Below are positions 46,404-54,918 of a stretch of 64,000 nucleotides of DNA, in pieces. Source of the DNA: Bordetella petrii (lineage in GTDB: Bacteria > Pseudomonadota > Gammaproteobacteria > Burkholderiales > Burkholderiaceae_B); contig WMBV01000004.1 in the NCBI GenBank assembly GCA_017745595.1, positions 186,001-250,000 of the forward strand, given 5' to 3'. The notes beneath the pieces are model-generated. The model saw only the letters and a list, made by a program, of their open reading frames with translations. It made no database searches and was not told the origin of the DNA. The position numbers and the translations under genes were made by a program. Each line of letters opens with the position of its first letter. The first letter of the stretch is position 1.

Positions 46404-49400
46404 ATGTCCGAAGCAGTCACTCCTCCGTCCCCCTTTGTCCATTTGCGCGTCCATTCCGAGTTTTCGGTGGTGGACGGCATCGTGCGCATCCCCGACCTGA
46501 TCAAGCGCGTCGCCAAGCTGGGCCAGCCGGCCGTGGCGCTGACCGATCTTTCCAATATTTTCGGCCTGATCAAGTTCTACAAGGGCGCGCGCGGGGCGGG
46601 CGTCAAGCCCATCGCGGGTTGCGACGTCTGGCTGACCAACGACGACGACCCCGACAAGCCCTTCCGCCTGCTGTTGCTGGTGCGCAACCACCAGGGCTAT
46701 CTGAACCTGTGCGAACTGCTTACCCGCTCGTTCCTCGAAAACCAGGGCCGGGGCCGCGCCGAGATCCGCCGCGAATGGCTGCAGGGCCGGCAGGGCCTGA
46801 TCGTGCTGTCGGGCGGCCGCGGGGGCGACATCGGCCACGCGCTCGATGCCGGCAACGCGGTCACCGCGCTGGCGCTGGCGCGCCAGTGGGGGCAGCTGTT
46901 TCCCGGCGCCTTCTATATCGAACTGCAGCGCGCCGGCGCCGACGGCGACGAGGCCTACACCCAGGCGGCCATGCGGCTGGCCGCCGAGGCCGGCCTGCCG
47001 GTGGTGGCCACCCATCCGGTGCAGTTCCTCGACGGCACCGAATTCCAGGCCCACGAGGCGCGCGTGTGTATCGCCCAGGGCGAAATCCTGGCCGACCCGC
47101 GCCGCGTGCGCCGCTTCACCAAAGACCAGTACCTGCTGGATTCCGGCGAAATGGCGCGGCGCTTCGCCGACGTGCCCTCGGCGCTGGCCAATACGGTCGA
47201 AATCGCCAAGCGCTGCAACCTGACCCTGGTGCTGGGCAAGCCGCGCCTGCCCAACTTTCCCACGCCCGACGGCGTATCGCTGGACGACTACCTCGTCCAG
47301 TTGTCCGAAGAAGGCCTGGAAAAACGCCTGGAATTCCTGTTTCCGGACGCCGCCGACCGCGAAGCCAAGCGGGCCCAGTACTACGAGCGCCTGCGCTGGG
47401 AATGCAAGACCATCATCCAGATGGGCTTCCCGGGCTACTTCCTGATCGTGCAAGACTTCATCAACTGGGGCAAGAACAACGGGGTGCCGGTGGGGCCGGG
47501 GCGCGGTTCGGGCGCGGGCTCGCTGGTGGCGTACGCGCTGGGCATCACCGACCTCGACCCCATCCGCTACGACCTGCTGTTCGAGCGCTTCCTGAACCCC
47601 GAGCGGGTCTCGATGCCCGACTTCGACATCGACTTCTGCCAGGACAACCGCGAACGCGTCATCGATTACGTCAAGATGAAATACGGCCGCGAGGCCGTCA
47701 GCCAGATCGCCACCTTCGGCACGCTGGGTGCCAAGGCGGTGGTGCGCGATGCCGGGCGGGTGCTCGACATGCCGTACCTGTTCTGCGACGGGCTGTCCAA
47801 GCTGATTCCGTTCAACCCGGCCGACCCGTGGTCGCTCGACCGCACCCTGAAAGACGAGCCGGCGTTCAAAGAACGCTACGAGCAAGAAGAAGAAGTCCGC
47901 GCGCTGGTCGACCTGGCGCGCCCGCTCGAAGGCCTGACCCGCAACATCGGCATGCACGCGGGCGGGGTGCTGATCGCACCGGGAAAGCTCACCGATTTCT
48001 GCCCGCTGTATTGCCAGCCCGGCCAGGAAAACAGCGCGGTCTCGCAGTTCGACAAAGACGACGTCGAGGCCGCCGGCCTGGTCAAGTTCGACTTCCTGGG
48101 GCTGCGCAACCTCACCATTCTCGACTGGGCGGTGCGCTATGTGCGCCAGTTCAACGAGTCCAAGCGCGACTTCGACATCATGGCGCTGGCGCTCGACGAC
48201 GCCGCGGCCTACAAGGTGCTGTGCGACGCCAATACCACCGCGGTGTTCCAGCTCGAATCGCGCGGCATGAAAGAGCTGCTGAAAAAGCTGCGCCCCAACA
48301 CCTTCGAAGACATCATCGCCATGCTGGCCCTGTACCGCCCGGGGCCGCTCGAATCCGGCATGGTCGACGACTTCGTCAATCGCAAGCACGGGCGCGCCTC
48401 GGTCGACTACTTCCACCCCGACCTGGAAGGCACCCTGAAAAGCACCTACGGGGTCATCGTCTACCAAGAGCAGGTGATGCTGATCTCGCAGATCATCGGC
48501 GGCTATTCGCTGGGCGGCGCCGACCTGCTGCGCCGCGCCATGGGCAAGAAAAAGCCCGAAGAAATGGCCAAGCACCGCGAGTTGTTCGAAAAGGGCGCCA
48601 AGGAAAAGGGCCACGATCCCGACCTGGCGATCAAGCTGTTCGACCTGATGGAGAAATTCGCGGGTTACGGCTTCAACAAATCGCACTCGGCCGCCTATGC
48701 GCTGATCGCGTACCAGACGGCCTGGCTGAAGGCCTACCATCCCACCGAGTTCCTGGCCGCCACCATCTCTTCGGACATGGACGACACCGACAAGGTGCAG
48801 GTGTTCTGCCGCGATGCGCAAGACAACGGCGTGCTGGTGCTGCCTCCCGATGTCAACGCCTCGGGCTACCGCTTCGAACCGGTGGCCGACGACCACACAC
48901 GGCTGGGCAAGCCGCCGCGCACCATGCGCTACGGACTGGGGGCGGTCAAGGGCACGGGGCAGGGCGCGGTCGAAGAGATCCTGCGGGCGCGCCAGGCCGA
49001 CGGCCCGTTCGCCAACCTGTTCGACTTCTGCCGGCGCGTCAATAAGCACGCCGTCAACCGGCGCACCATCGAAGCCCTGATCAAGGCCGGTGCCTTCGAT
49101 ACCATCGAGCCCAACCGCGCGGCCATGCTGGCTTCGGTGGGCACGGCCATGGAAGCGGCCGAACAGGCCGCCCGCAGCGCCAACCAGGTCTCTCTGTTCG
49201 GCGATGACAGCGGCGATGTGGTGGCCGGCGAACTCAGCAAGGTGGCGCCCTGGAATCTGCACACCAAGCTCACCGAAGAAAAAGCGGCGCTGGGGTTTTA
49301 TTTCAGCGGCCACTTGTTCGACCACTGGCGCGACGAAGTGCGCCGCATCGTGCCCATGCCGCTGGCGCGCATCGAGCCGCAGCGCGACCTGCAATGGATG

Positions 49401-49895
49401 TGCGGGGTGCTTGCGGGCGTGCGCACCATGATGACGCGGCGCGGCAAGATGGTGTTCGCCGTGCTCGACGACGGCACGGCCCAGCTCGAAATCTCGGTCT
49501 TCAACGAGCTGTACGAAAAACACCGCTCGCGCCTGCGCGAAGACCAACTGATCATCGTGCAGGGCAAGGTCAGCAACGACGACTATTCCGGCGGCATGCG
49601 CATCGTGGCCGACCAGCTTTACGATTTGCAGCTGGCGCGCGAAGCGCGCGCCAAGTCGCTGCGCGTGCGGCTCAATGGCCAGGCCGATGCCGGCCGGCTG
49701 CGCCAGATGCTCAATCCGTTCCGCGCCGAGCCCGAGAACGGCGTGCCCGGCGTGCCGGTGGACATCGTGTATGGCCGCGACAACTTCCTGTGCACGGTGC
49801 GCCTGGGCGAAGAATGGCGCGTGCGCATGGCCGACACCCTGCTCGAAAACCTGTCCGCCTGGGCCCGGCCCGACGGTGTCGAGGTTACCTACTGA
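46404..49895 (+). CDS. dnaE: DNA polymerase III subunit alpha
   Basis: 1163-residue replicative polymerase subunit. The N-terminal PHP domain starts HLRVHSEFSVVDGIVRIPDL. The polymerase active-site acidic motif is MPDFDIDFCQDNRERVIDYV, and GPGRGSGAGSLVAYALGITD and MHAGGVLIAPGKLTDF are also conserved. Fingers, beta-binding and OB-fold parts follow (KMVFAVLDDGTAQLEISVFN). Length is normal. The stop overlaps the next glycosyltransferase start (TGATG), so replication and envelope genes share a transcript here. Confidence 0.97.
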   Translation: MSEAVTPPSPFVHLRVHSEFSVVDGIVRIPDLIKRVAKLGQPAVALTDLSNIFGLIKFYKGARGAGVKPIAGCDVWLTNDDDPDKPFRLLLLVRNHQGYLNLCELLTRSFLENQGRGRAEIRREWLQGRQGLIVLSGGRGGDIGHALDAGNAVTALALARQWGQLFPGAFYIELQRAGADGDEAYTQAAMRLAAEAGLPVVATHPVQFLDGTEFQAHEARVCIAQGEILADPRRVRRFTKDQYLLDSGEMARRFADVPSALANTVEIAKRCNLTLVLGKPRLPNFPTPDGVSLDDYLVQLSEEGLEKRLEFLFPDAADREAKRAQYYERLRWECKTIIQMGFPGYFLIVQDFINWGKNNGVPVGPGRGSGAGSLVAYALGITDLDPIRYDLLFERFLNPERVSMPDFDIDFCQDNRERVIDYVKMKYGREAVSQIATFGTLGAKAVVRDAGRVLDMPYLFCDGLSKLIPFNPADPWSLDRTLKDEPAFKERYEQEEEVRALVDLARPLEGLTRNIGMHAGGVLIAPGKLTDFCPLYCQPGQENSAVSQFDKDDVEAAGLVKFDFLGLRNLTILDWAVRYVRQFNESKRDFDIMALALDDAAAYKVLCDANTTAVFQLESRGMKELLKKLRPNTFEDIIAMLALYRPGPLESGMVDDFVNRKHGRASVDYFHPDLEGTLKSTYGVIVYQEQVMLISQIIGGYSLGGADLLRRAMGKKKPEEMAKHRELFEKGAKEKGHDPDLAIKLFDLMEKFAGYGFNKSHSAAYALIAYQTAWLKAYHPTEFLAATISSDMDDTDKVQVFCRDAQDNGVLVLPPDVNASGYRFEPVADDHTRLGKPPRTMRYGLGAVKGTGQGAVEEILRARQADGPFANLFDFCRRVNKHAVNRRTIEALIKAGAFDTIEPNRAAMLASVGTAMEAAEQAARSANQVSLFGDDSGDVVAGELSKVAPWNLHTKLTEEKAALGFYFSGHLFDHWRDEVRRIVPMPLARIEPQRDLQWMCGVLAGVRTMMTRRGKMVFAVLDDGTAQLEISVFNELYEKHRSRLREDQLIIVQGKVSNDDYSGGMRIVADQLYDLQLAREARAKSLRVRLNGQADAGRLRQMLNPFRAEPENGVPGVPVDIVYGRDNFLCTVRLGEEWRVRMADTLLENLSAWARPDGVEVTY

Positions 49896-50995
49896 TGCAG
49901 CCGCTACGCATTCTTCACTCTGAAGCCGCCGTGGCGTTCGGCGGGCAAGAGCATCGCATTTTCAAAGAAATGCACGCCATGCGCGCGCGCGGCCACCACC
50001 TCGAGGCCGTCTGCCAGCCGCGCGCGCAACTGGTGCCGCGCCTGCGCGTAGCGGGGTTCACGGTGCATACGGTGCCCATGGGCGGGCTGGCCAATTACCT
50101 GAAAGGCGTGGCGGCCATGCGGCGCATCCTGCGCGAAGGCCGCTACGACGTCATCAACACCCATAGCCGTATCGACACCCTGATCGCCGGCACGGCGGGA
50201 CGCCTGACCGGCGCGCCGCTCATTGTGCGCACGCGCCACCTGGCCAGCAAGGTCGGGTCGATGCTGTCGTACACCTGGCTGCCGCACCGTGTCACCACGG
50301 TCAGCGACTACGTGCGCCGCTACCTGATCAGCCGCGGCGTGCCGGCCGAGCACATCGCCACCCTGTACTCGCCGGTGGTGCTGCCGCCGCCCGTCGAGCA
50401 TTCCACGCTGCGCGGCGAACTGGGGCTGGCCGACGACGCCATCGTGGTCGGCTGCGTGGCGGTCATGCGCGCAGCCAAGGGCCACAAAGACCTCGTCGAC
50501 GCGATCCGCCCGCTGATGGCCGAGCGGCCGCAGTTGCACATGGTGTTTGTCGGGTCCGGCTCGCCCACCTTCGAGCAAACCCAGGCCTATGTGCAAGAGC
50601 TGGGGCTGCAAGACCGCATCCACCTGATGGGTACCCGGCGCGACGTGCCCAACCTGCTGGCGGGCTTCGACATCTTCGCGCTGGCCACCCAGCAAGAGGC
50701 CTCGGGCACGGTGTATGTCGAAGCGCAGGCGGCCGGCCTGCCCGTCATCGGCACCAATGTGGGCGGCGTGCCCGAAATGATGCGCGACGGTGTCACCGGC
50801 ATCCTGGTGCCGGTCAAGGACCAGGGCGCCCTTGAGGCCGCGCTGCGGCGCCTGATCGACGATCCGCGACTGCGCCGCGACATGGGCGAGGCCGGCCGCC
50901 GCATGGTCTGGGAAGAAGGCGTGTTCTCGCCGGCCCGGCTGGCCGAGAACACCGAGGCCATCTACCGCAAATGGCTGGCGGAAAGGCAGGCATGA
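49895..50995 (+). CDS. Family 4 glycosyltransferase, probable LPS core
   Basis: 366-residue GT-B glycosyltransferase. The N-terminal half carries SEAAVAFGGQEHRIFKEM, and the C-terminal sugar-nucleotide-binding motif EASGTVYVEAQAAGLPVIGT contains the EX7E pair. NVGGVPEMMRDGVTGILVP is typical of family 4. It overlaps dnaE by one base and the deacetylase gene by four. In Bordetella a four-gene core-LPS cluster with a heptose-linked GlcN pathway has this make-up (glycosyltransferases plus deacetylase); the match is by gene order and family only. It probably adds a GlcNAc or hexose to inner-core heptose. Confidence 0.8.
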   Translation: MQPLRILHSEAAVAFGGQEHRIFKEMHAMRARGHHLEAVCQPRAQLVPRLRVAGFTVHTVPMGGLANYLKGVAAMRRILREGRYDVINTHSRIDTLIAGTAGRLTGAPLIVRTRHLASKVGSMLSYTWLPHRVTTVSDYVRRYLISRGVPAEHIATLYSPVVLPPPVEHSTLRGELGLADDAIVVGCVAVMRAAKGHKDLVDAIRPLMAERPQLHMVFVGSGSPTFEQTQAYVQELGLQDRIHLMGTRRDVPNLLAGFDIFALATQQEASGTVYVEAQAAGLPVIGTNVGGVPEMMRDGVTGILVPVKDQGALEAALRRLIDDPRLRRDMGEAGRRMVWEEGVFSPARLAENTEAIYRKWLAERQA

Positions 50996-51843
50996 GCAAC
51001 GCGCCCAACGTCCCGGTGCTGATGTACCACCACGTCACGCCCGCCGGTGGCATGATCGCCGTGACGCCCGAGGTTTTCGAGCAGCAGATCGCCGGCCTGG
51101 CCCGCGCGGGATACACCTCGCTGGGCACCGCGCAGCTGGCCGAATATCTGGCCGGCGGCCAGGTGCCCGAAAAGTCGGTACTGATCACCTTCGACGACGG
51201 GTATCTCAACAACTGGACCTACGCCCATCCGGTACTGCAGCGCCATGGCATGAAGGCCGTCCTGTTCCTGGTCACCGGCTGGGCGGGCCAGGGGCCGGTG
51301 CGCCCGCATGCGGGGCAGGGCGCGGCGCTGCCCGCCGCGCCCGACCATCACACCGCCAAACGGCTGGTGGCCGAGGGCCGCGCCGACGAGGTCATCGTGC
51401 GCTGGAGCGAGGCCCAGGCGATGCAGGCCGCCGGCACGTTCGAAATCCATTCCCATACCCACACGCACACGCGCTGGGACCAGCAGTGCGGCGCCGACGC
51501 GGCCGCCAAGCGCGACCACATCGCGCGCGAACTGGCCGACTCGCGCGCCGCGCTCGCGGCTCACCTGGGCCAGGCCAGCAGCCACCTGTGCTGGCCGCAA
51601 GGCTATTTCGACGCCGACTACGTGCAGGCGGCGCGCGACGCCGGCTTTCGGCACCTGTACACCACCGACGCGCTGGGGCAGAACCTGCCCGGCGCCGACC
51701 CCGAACATATTTATCGTTTTGCCGTGCGCAACCAGGGCGGCGCGTGGCTCAACCGCCGCATCTGGATGTCGCGCCATCCCGTGTGGGGGCCGCGCTACCA
51801 TGCCTGGAAAGCCTGGAAAAGGCGCCTGAGGAATCGCTCATGA
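50992..51843 (+). CDS. NodB-type polysaccharide deacetylase, probable LPS core
   Basis: 283-residue carbohydrate esterase 4-like protein. The catalytic signature LITFDDGYLNNW (metal Asp and base Asp pair) and the metal histidines in IHSHTHTHTRW are present, with LMYHHVTPAGG near the N-terminus. No signal peptide is visible, so it probably acts in the cytoplasm on a nascent sugar, e.g. GlcNAc to GlcN on the core. It overlaps the upstream GT4 and downstream GT2 genes by ATGA junctions. The role in the core is inferred from this context. Confidence 0.82.
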   Translation: MSNAPNVPVLMYHHVTPAGGMIAVTPEVFEQQIAGLARAGYTSLGTAQLAEYLAGGQVPEKSVLITFDDGYLNNWTYAHPVLQRHGMKAVLFLVTGWAGQGPVRPHAGQGAALPAAPDHHTAKRLVAEGRADEVIVRWSEAQAMQAAGTFEIHSHTHTHTRWDQQCGADAAAKRDHIARELADSRAALAAHLGQASSHLCWPQGYFDADYVQAARDAGFRHLYTTDALGQNLPGADPEHIYRFAVRNQGGAWLNRRIWMSRHPVWGPRYHAWKAWKRRLRNRS

Positions 51844-52589
51844 CCCTGTCGGTCATCATCATCGCCAAGAACGAGGCCGCCCACATCATCGGCTGTCTCG
51901 AATCCGTGGCGTTCGCCGATGAGTTCATCGTGGTCGATTCGGGCAGCACCGACAATACGGTCGCCCTGGCGCGCGACTTCGGCGCGCGCGTGCATGTCAC
52001 GCCCGACTGGCCCGGCTTCGGGCCGCAGAAAAACCGCGCCCTGGACCTGGCCACCGGCGACTGGGTCCTGTCCATCGATGCCGACGAGCGCGTCACGCCC
52101 GAGCTGGCCCGCGAAATCCAGGCGGTGCTGGCCGCGCCGCAAGCGGATGCCTACGAAATCGCCCGCCTGTCCGACTTCTGCGGCCGCCTGATCCGCCACA
52201 GCGGCTGGTGGCCCGACTACGTGCTGCGCCTGTTCAGGCGCGGCACGGCCCGCTTCACCGACGCCGCCGTACACGAGCGCGTCGTGCCCGACGGCCAGCC
52301 CGCGCGGCTGAAAGGGCATTTCCTGCATTATCCGTATCCCAACCTGGATGCGCTGATCAACAAGGTCAATCGCTATTCGTCCGATGCGGCCGCCATGATG
52401 CACGCGCGCGGCAAGCGCGCCACCGTTTTCGGCGCGCTGGGCCACGGCTTCTGGACCTTCGTGCGCATCTACCTGATCCGCCGCGGCTTTCTCGACGGGC
52501 GCCATGGCCTGGTGCTGGCCGTCACGGCCGCGGCGGGCAGTTTCTTTCGCTACGCCAAGCTCAGCTTTCTGTCCGACCCGCGCAAGTAG
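51840..52589 (+). CDS. Family 2 glycosyltransferase, LgtF/WaaE-like
   Basis: 249-residue GT-A enzyme. The N-terminal core has SVIIIAKNEAAHIIGCLESV, VVDSGSTDNTVALARDFGA, QKNRALDLATGDWVLSIDADERV (DxD-type motif) and WPDYVLRLFRRGTARF. This is the pattern of LgtF/WaaE heptose beta-1,4-glucosyltransferases that start outer-core assembly. It ends the four-gene dnaE-linked transcript and converges on the LacI gene. Substrate and acceptor are inferred by family only. Confidence 0.82.
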   Translation: MTLSVIIIAKNEAAHIIGCLESVAFADEFIVVDSGSTDNTVALARDFGARVHVTPDWPGFGPQKNRALDLATGDWVLSIDADERVTPELAREIQAVLAAPQADAYEIARLSDFCGRLIRHSGWWPDYVLRLFRRGTARFTDAAVHERVVPDGQPARLKGHFLHYPYPNLDALINKVNRYSSDAAAMMHARGKRATVFGALGHGFWTFVRIYLIRRGFLDGRHGLVLAVTAAAGSFFRYAKLSFLSDPRK

Positions 52590-52602
52590 CGCCCGGCCGG
52601 TT

Positions 52603-53661
52603 TCAGCGGGCGGATGGGCTGGCGCAAGATTCGCGCAGCACGAACTCGGTGGGAATCTGGATGCGCGCATGGCCGGCCGGTTCAGGGTCATTCATGCGGC
52701 GCAGCAGCAGCAGGGCGGCCTCGCGGCCCAGCGTGTAGGCGTCGTAGCGTATGACGCTGATGGCCGGCGTGGCCAGGCGCGCCAAGGGGCTGTCGTTCGA
52801 GGCGACCAGCGAAATATCGCCGGGAACGGACAAGCCCGCCGCCCGCACGGCCGGCAGCACGCCTTCCAGCAGGTGCATGCCCGCGGCGATGATGGCGGTG
52901 GGGCGGCGCGCCAGGCCCAGCAGCAACTGTGTTTCGCGAAACGCATATTCAGTGGCGAAACTGTCCAGCCGCAGCAGCGCGGGGTCCAGGGGCAGGCCGG
53001 CCGCCTCGTGGGCCTGCCGCAGCCCGGCCAGGCGGTCGCGCCCGACGCGGTTGCGCCGCCCGCCGCTGATCAAGGCAATACGCCGGTGGCCGAGCTTGAT
53101 CAAATGCGCGGCCGCATGCTGCGTGCCGGCGCAGTGGTCGGCGCCGACGGCGTCGATAGGCAGCGCCATTTCACGCTCGAGCAAGACCGTGGGAAAGCCG
53201 GCGTCGGCCACGCCGCGCGTGACCTCCGCATGAGACTCTTCTTCCACGCCGAACAGCAACCCGTCGGCGCGGCGCCGGCGGAACAGCTCGATCAGCGCCA
53301 GCTCGCGCCCGGGCTGGCCGTCGCTGCTGGCCACGATCAGCAGATAGCCATGCTCGCTGAGCACGTCTTCGGCCCCCTTGATCACCGAGGCGTACATGGG
53401 GTTGCGGATGTCGGAAAAGATGAAGCCCACCATGCGGGCCGGGGCGCCGCGCATGGCCTGTGCCGCGAGGCTGGGCGCCCAGCCCAGGTCGCGGATGGCG
53501 GCTTCGACCCGTTGGCGGACGTCGTCGGTGACGGTCGGCGCGCCGTTGACCACGCGCGACACCGTGCTGATGGCCACGCCGGCGGCGCGCGCCACGTCGT
53601 GGACGGTGATCCGCTTGCCTGCAGGGGCGGCACTGCGGCGCGGCGACTTGGGCGCTTTCAC
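52603..53661 (-). CDS. LacI family transcriptional regulator
   Basis: 352-residue repressor-type regulator. The DNA-binding domain is ITVHDVARAAGVAISTVSRV followed by the hinge region VNGAPTVTDDVRQRVEAAIRDLGW. The periplasmic-binding-like effector domain follows (MVGFIFSDIRNPMYASVIKG, IALISGGRRNRVGRDRLAGL). The start is GTG at 53661; no ATG is in frame nearby and no strong ribosome-binding site is visible. It is the last gene after ALDH and iron-ADH on the minus strand, 28 bp from the ADH stop. AAACGTTT palindromes upstream of both catabolic arms fit LacI-type operators, so it probably controls both and itself. Confidence 0.9.
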   Translation of the reverse strand: MKAPKSPRRSAAPAGKRITVHDVARAAGVAISTVSRVVNGAPTVTDDVRQRVEAAIRDLGWAPSLAAQAMRGAPARMVGFIFSDIRNPMYASVIKGAEDVLSEHGYLLIVASSDGQPGRELALIELFRRRRADGLLFGVEEESHAEVTRGVADAGFPTVLLEREMALPIDAVGADHCAGTQHAAAHLIKLGHRRIALISGGRRNRVGRDRLAGLRQAHEAAGLPLDPALLRLDSFATEYAFRETQLLLGLARRPTAIIAAGMHLLEGVLPAVRAAGLSVPGDISLVASNDSPLARLATPAISVIRYDAYTLGREAALLLLRRMNDPEPAGHARIQIPTEFVLRESCASPSAR

Positions 53662-53689
53662 GAGGGATTGCAGGAACGTCTGAGGGCCA

Positions 53690-54856
53690 TCAGTAGGCCG
53701 CCTGGAACAGCGCTTCGAAATCCGCGCGCGTGGTGTGGCGGGGGTTCCAGCGATTGTAGCCGGCCTCGCTGCACCACTGCGCCATTTGCGGCAGGCTGTC
53801 CGCGGCGGCGCCGATATCGCGCAGCCGCGCCGGAATGTCCAGGTCGCGGCACAGCGCCTCGATGGCATCGACCGCGGCGCGCGCCGCGTCGAGTTCGGGC
53901 AGGCCTTGCACGGCGCAGCCCATGGCGGCCGCGATGCGCGCATACTTGGCCGGATTCGCCAGCAGGTTGAAGCGCGCCACCGCCGGCAGGCACACCGCAT
54001 TCGACAGGCCGTGCGATACGTGGCATACCGCTCCCACGAAGCGCGCCATGCAATGCACGTTGCCCAGCCCGGTCTGGCCGAAGGTAATGCCCGCCAGCGC
54101 CGATCCCACCAGCATATTCAGGCCCGCCTGCAGGTTTTCGCGGTTGGCCACGAACGGCCGCAGGTTCGCGGCGATCAGTTCCACGGCCTGCAGATTGATC
54201 GCGTCGGTGACCAGATTGGCCTGGCGCGAAAGGTACGACTCGAAGGCATGCACGAACGCGTCCATGCCGGAATGCGCGGCCACGTGGGCGGGCATCGTGC
54301 GCAGCGCCAGGGGGTCCAGCACGGCGTAGGCGGCGGGGTTCAGCGCCGCATGCCGGATCGACATCTTGCGGTTCTGCTCGGTGTCGGTAATGACGCAAGA
54401 ACCGGACACTTCCGAACCCGTGCCAGCGGTGGTGGGCACCGCGATCAGCGGCAGGCCGGGCGTGTCGAATTTCTCGATGCCCTCGTAATCGTGGATGCGG
54501 CCGCCATTGGTGGCCAGTATGCCGACTGCCTTGGCGACGTCGATGGTGCTGCCTCCGCCGATGGCGATCTGCACGGTGGCGCCGTGCGCCTTGCAGGTGT
54601 CGAAGGCCCGCGCCACCGTATGGGCGCTGGGGTCCGGTTCGATGTCGCTGTATTCGGCGATGGCGATGCCGGCCTCGCATAGCGCCGTGCGTATGCGGTT
54701 GTAGAAGTCGCTTTCGCGCACCGCCGCGTCAATGGCGACGAACACGCGCTGGCAATCGTGGCGGCGCAGCAGCTCGGGAATGCGGGCCTGGGCGGCGCCC
54801 GCGCCCAGGTACAGCCGGGTAGGGCAGAAGAAAGTGGCGATATCGGGGAGGGTCAT
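53690..54856 (-). CDS. Iron-containing alcohol dehydrogenase
   Basis: 388-residue group III alcohol dehydrogenase. NAD binding is by QIAIGGGSTIDVAKAVGI and TTAGTGSEVS. Metal ligands are expected in GMDAFVHAFESYLS (Asp and His) and in CHVSHGLSNAV and NPRHTT (His). Maleylacetate reductases belong to the same superfamily, but the intact metal ligands favour a true alcohol dehydrogenase. Likely substrate is an alcohol or hydroxy-acid from the pathway encoded nearby. It follows the ALDH gene after 62 bp, consistent with alcohol to aldehyde to acid oxidation. Confidence 0.88.
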   Translation of the reverse strand: MTLPDIATFFCPTRLYLGAGAAQARIPELLRRHDCQRVFVAIDAAVRESDFYNRIRTALCEAGIAIAEYSDIEPDPSAHTVARAFDTCKAHGATVQIAIGGGSTIDVAKAVGILATNGGRIHDYEGIEKFDTPGLPLIAVPTTAGTGSEVSGSCVITDTEQNRKMSIRHAALNPAAYAVLDPLALRTMPAHVAAHSGMDAFVHAFESYLSRQANLVTDAINLQAVELIAANLRPFVANRENLQAGLNMLVGSALAGITFGQTGLGNVHCMARFVGAVCHVSHGLSNAVCLPAVARFNLLANPAKYARIAAAMGCAVQGLPELDAARAAVDAIEALCRDLDIPARLRDIGAAADSLPQMAQWCSEAGYNRWNPRHTTRADFEALFQAAY

Positions 54857-54918
54857 GGGCAGGATGGGATCGGTCTAAGGGCCGGGCGGGGCGTCCGCCC
54901 GGATCGGCCTGGGCGTGT

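Noticed and set aside
46308..49547. 1079-codon open frame antisense to dnaE
   Set aside because: Long antisense frames are common in very GC-rich genes; its translation is low-complexity and resembles no family, while dnaE is complete.
53690..54856. Maleylacetate reductase assignment for the iron-ADH
   Set aside because: The metal-ligand histidines expected of true iron-dependent alcohol dehydrogenases are present, and no chlorocatechol or resorcinol genes are nearby.
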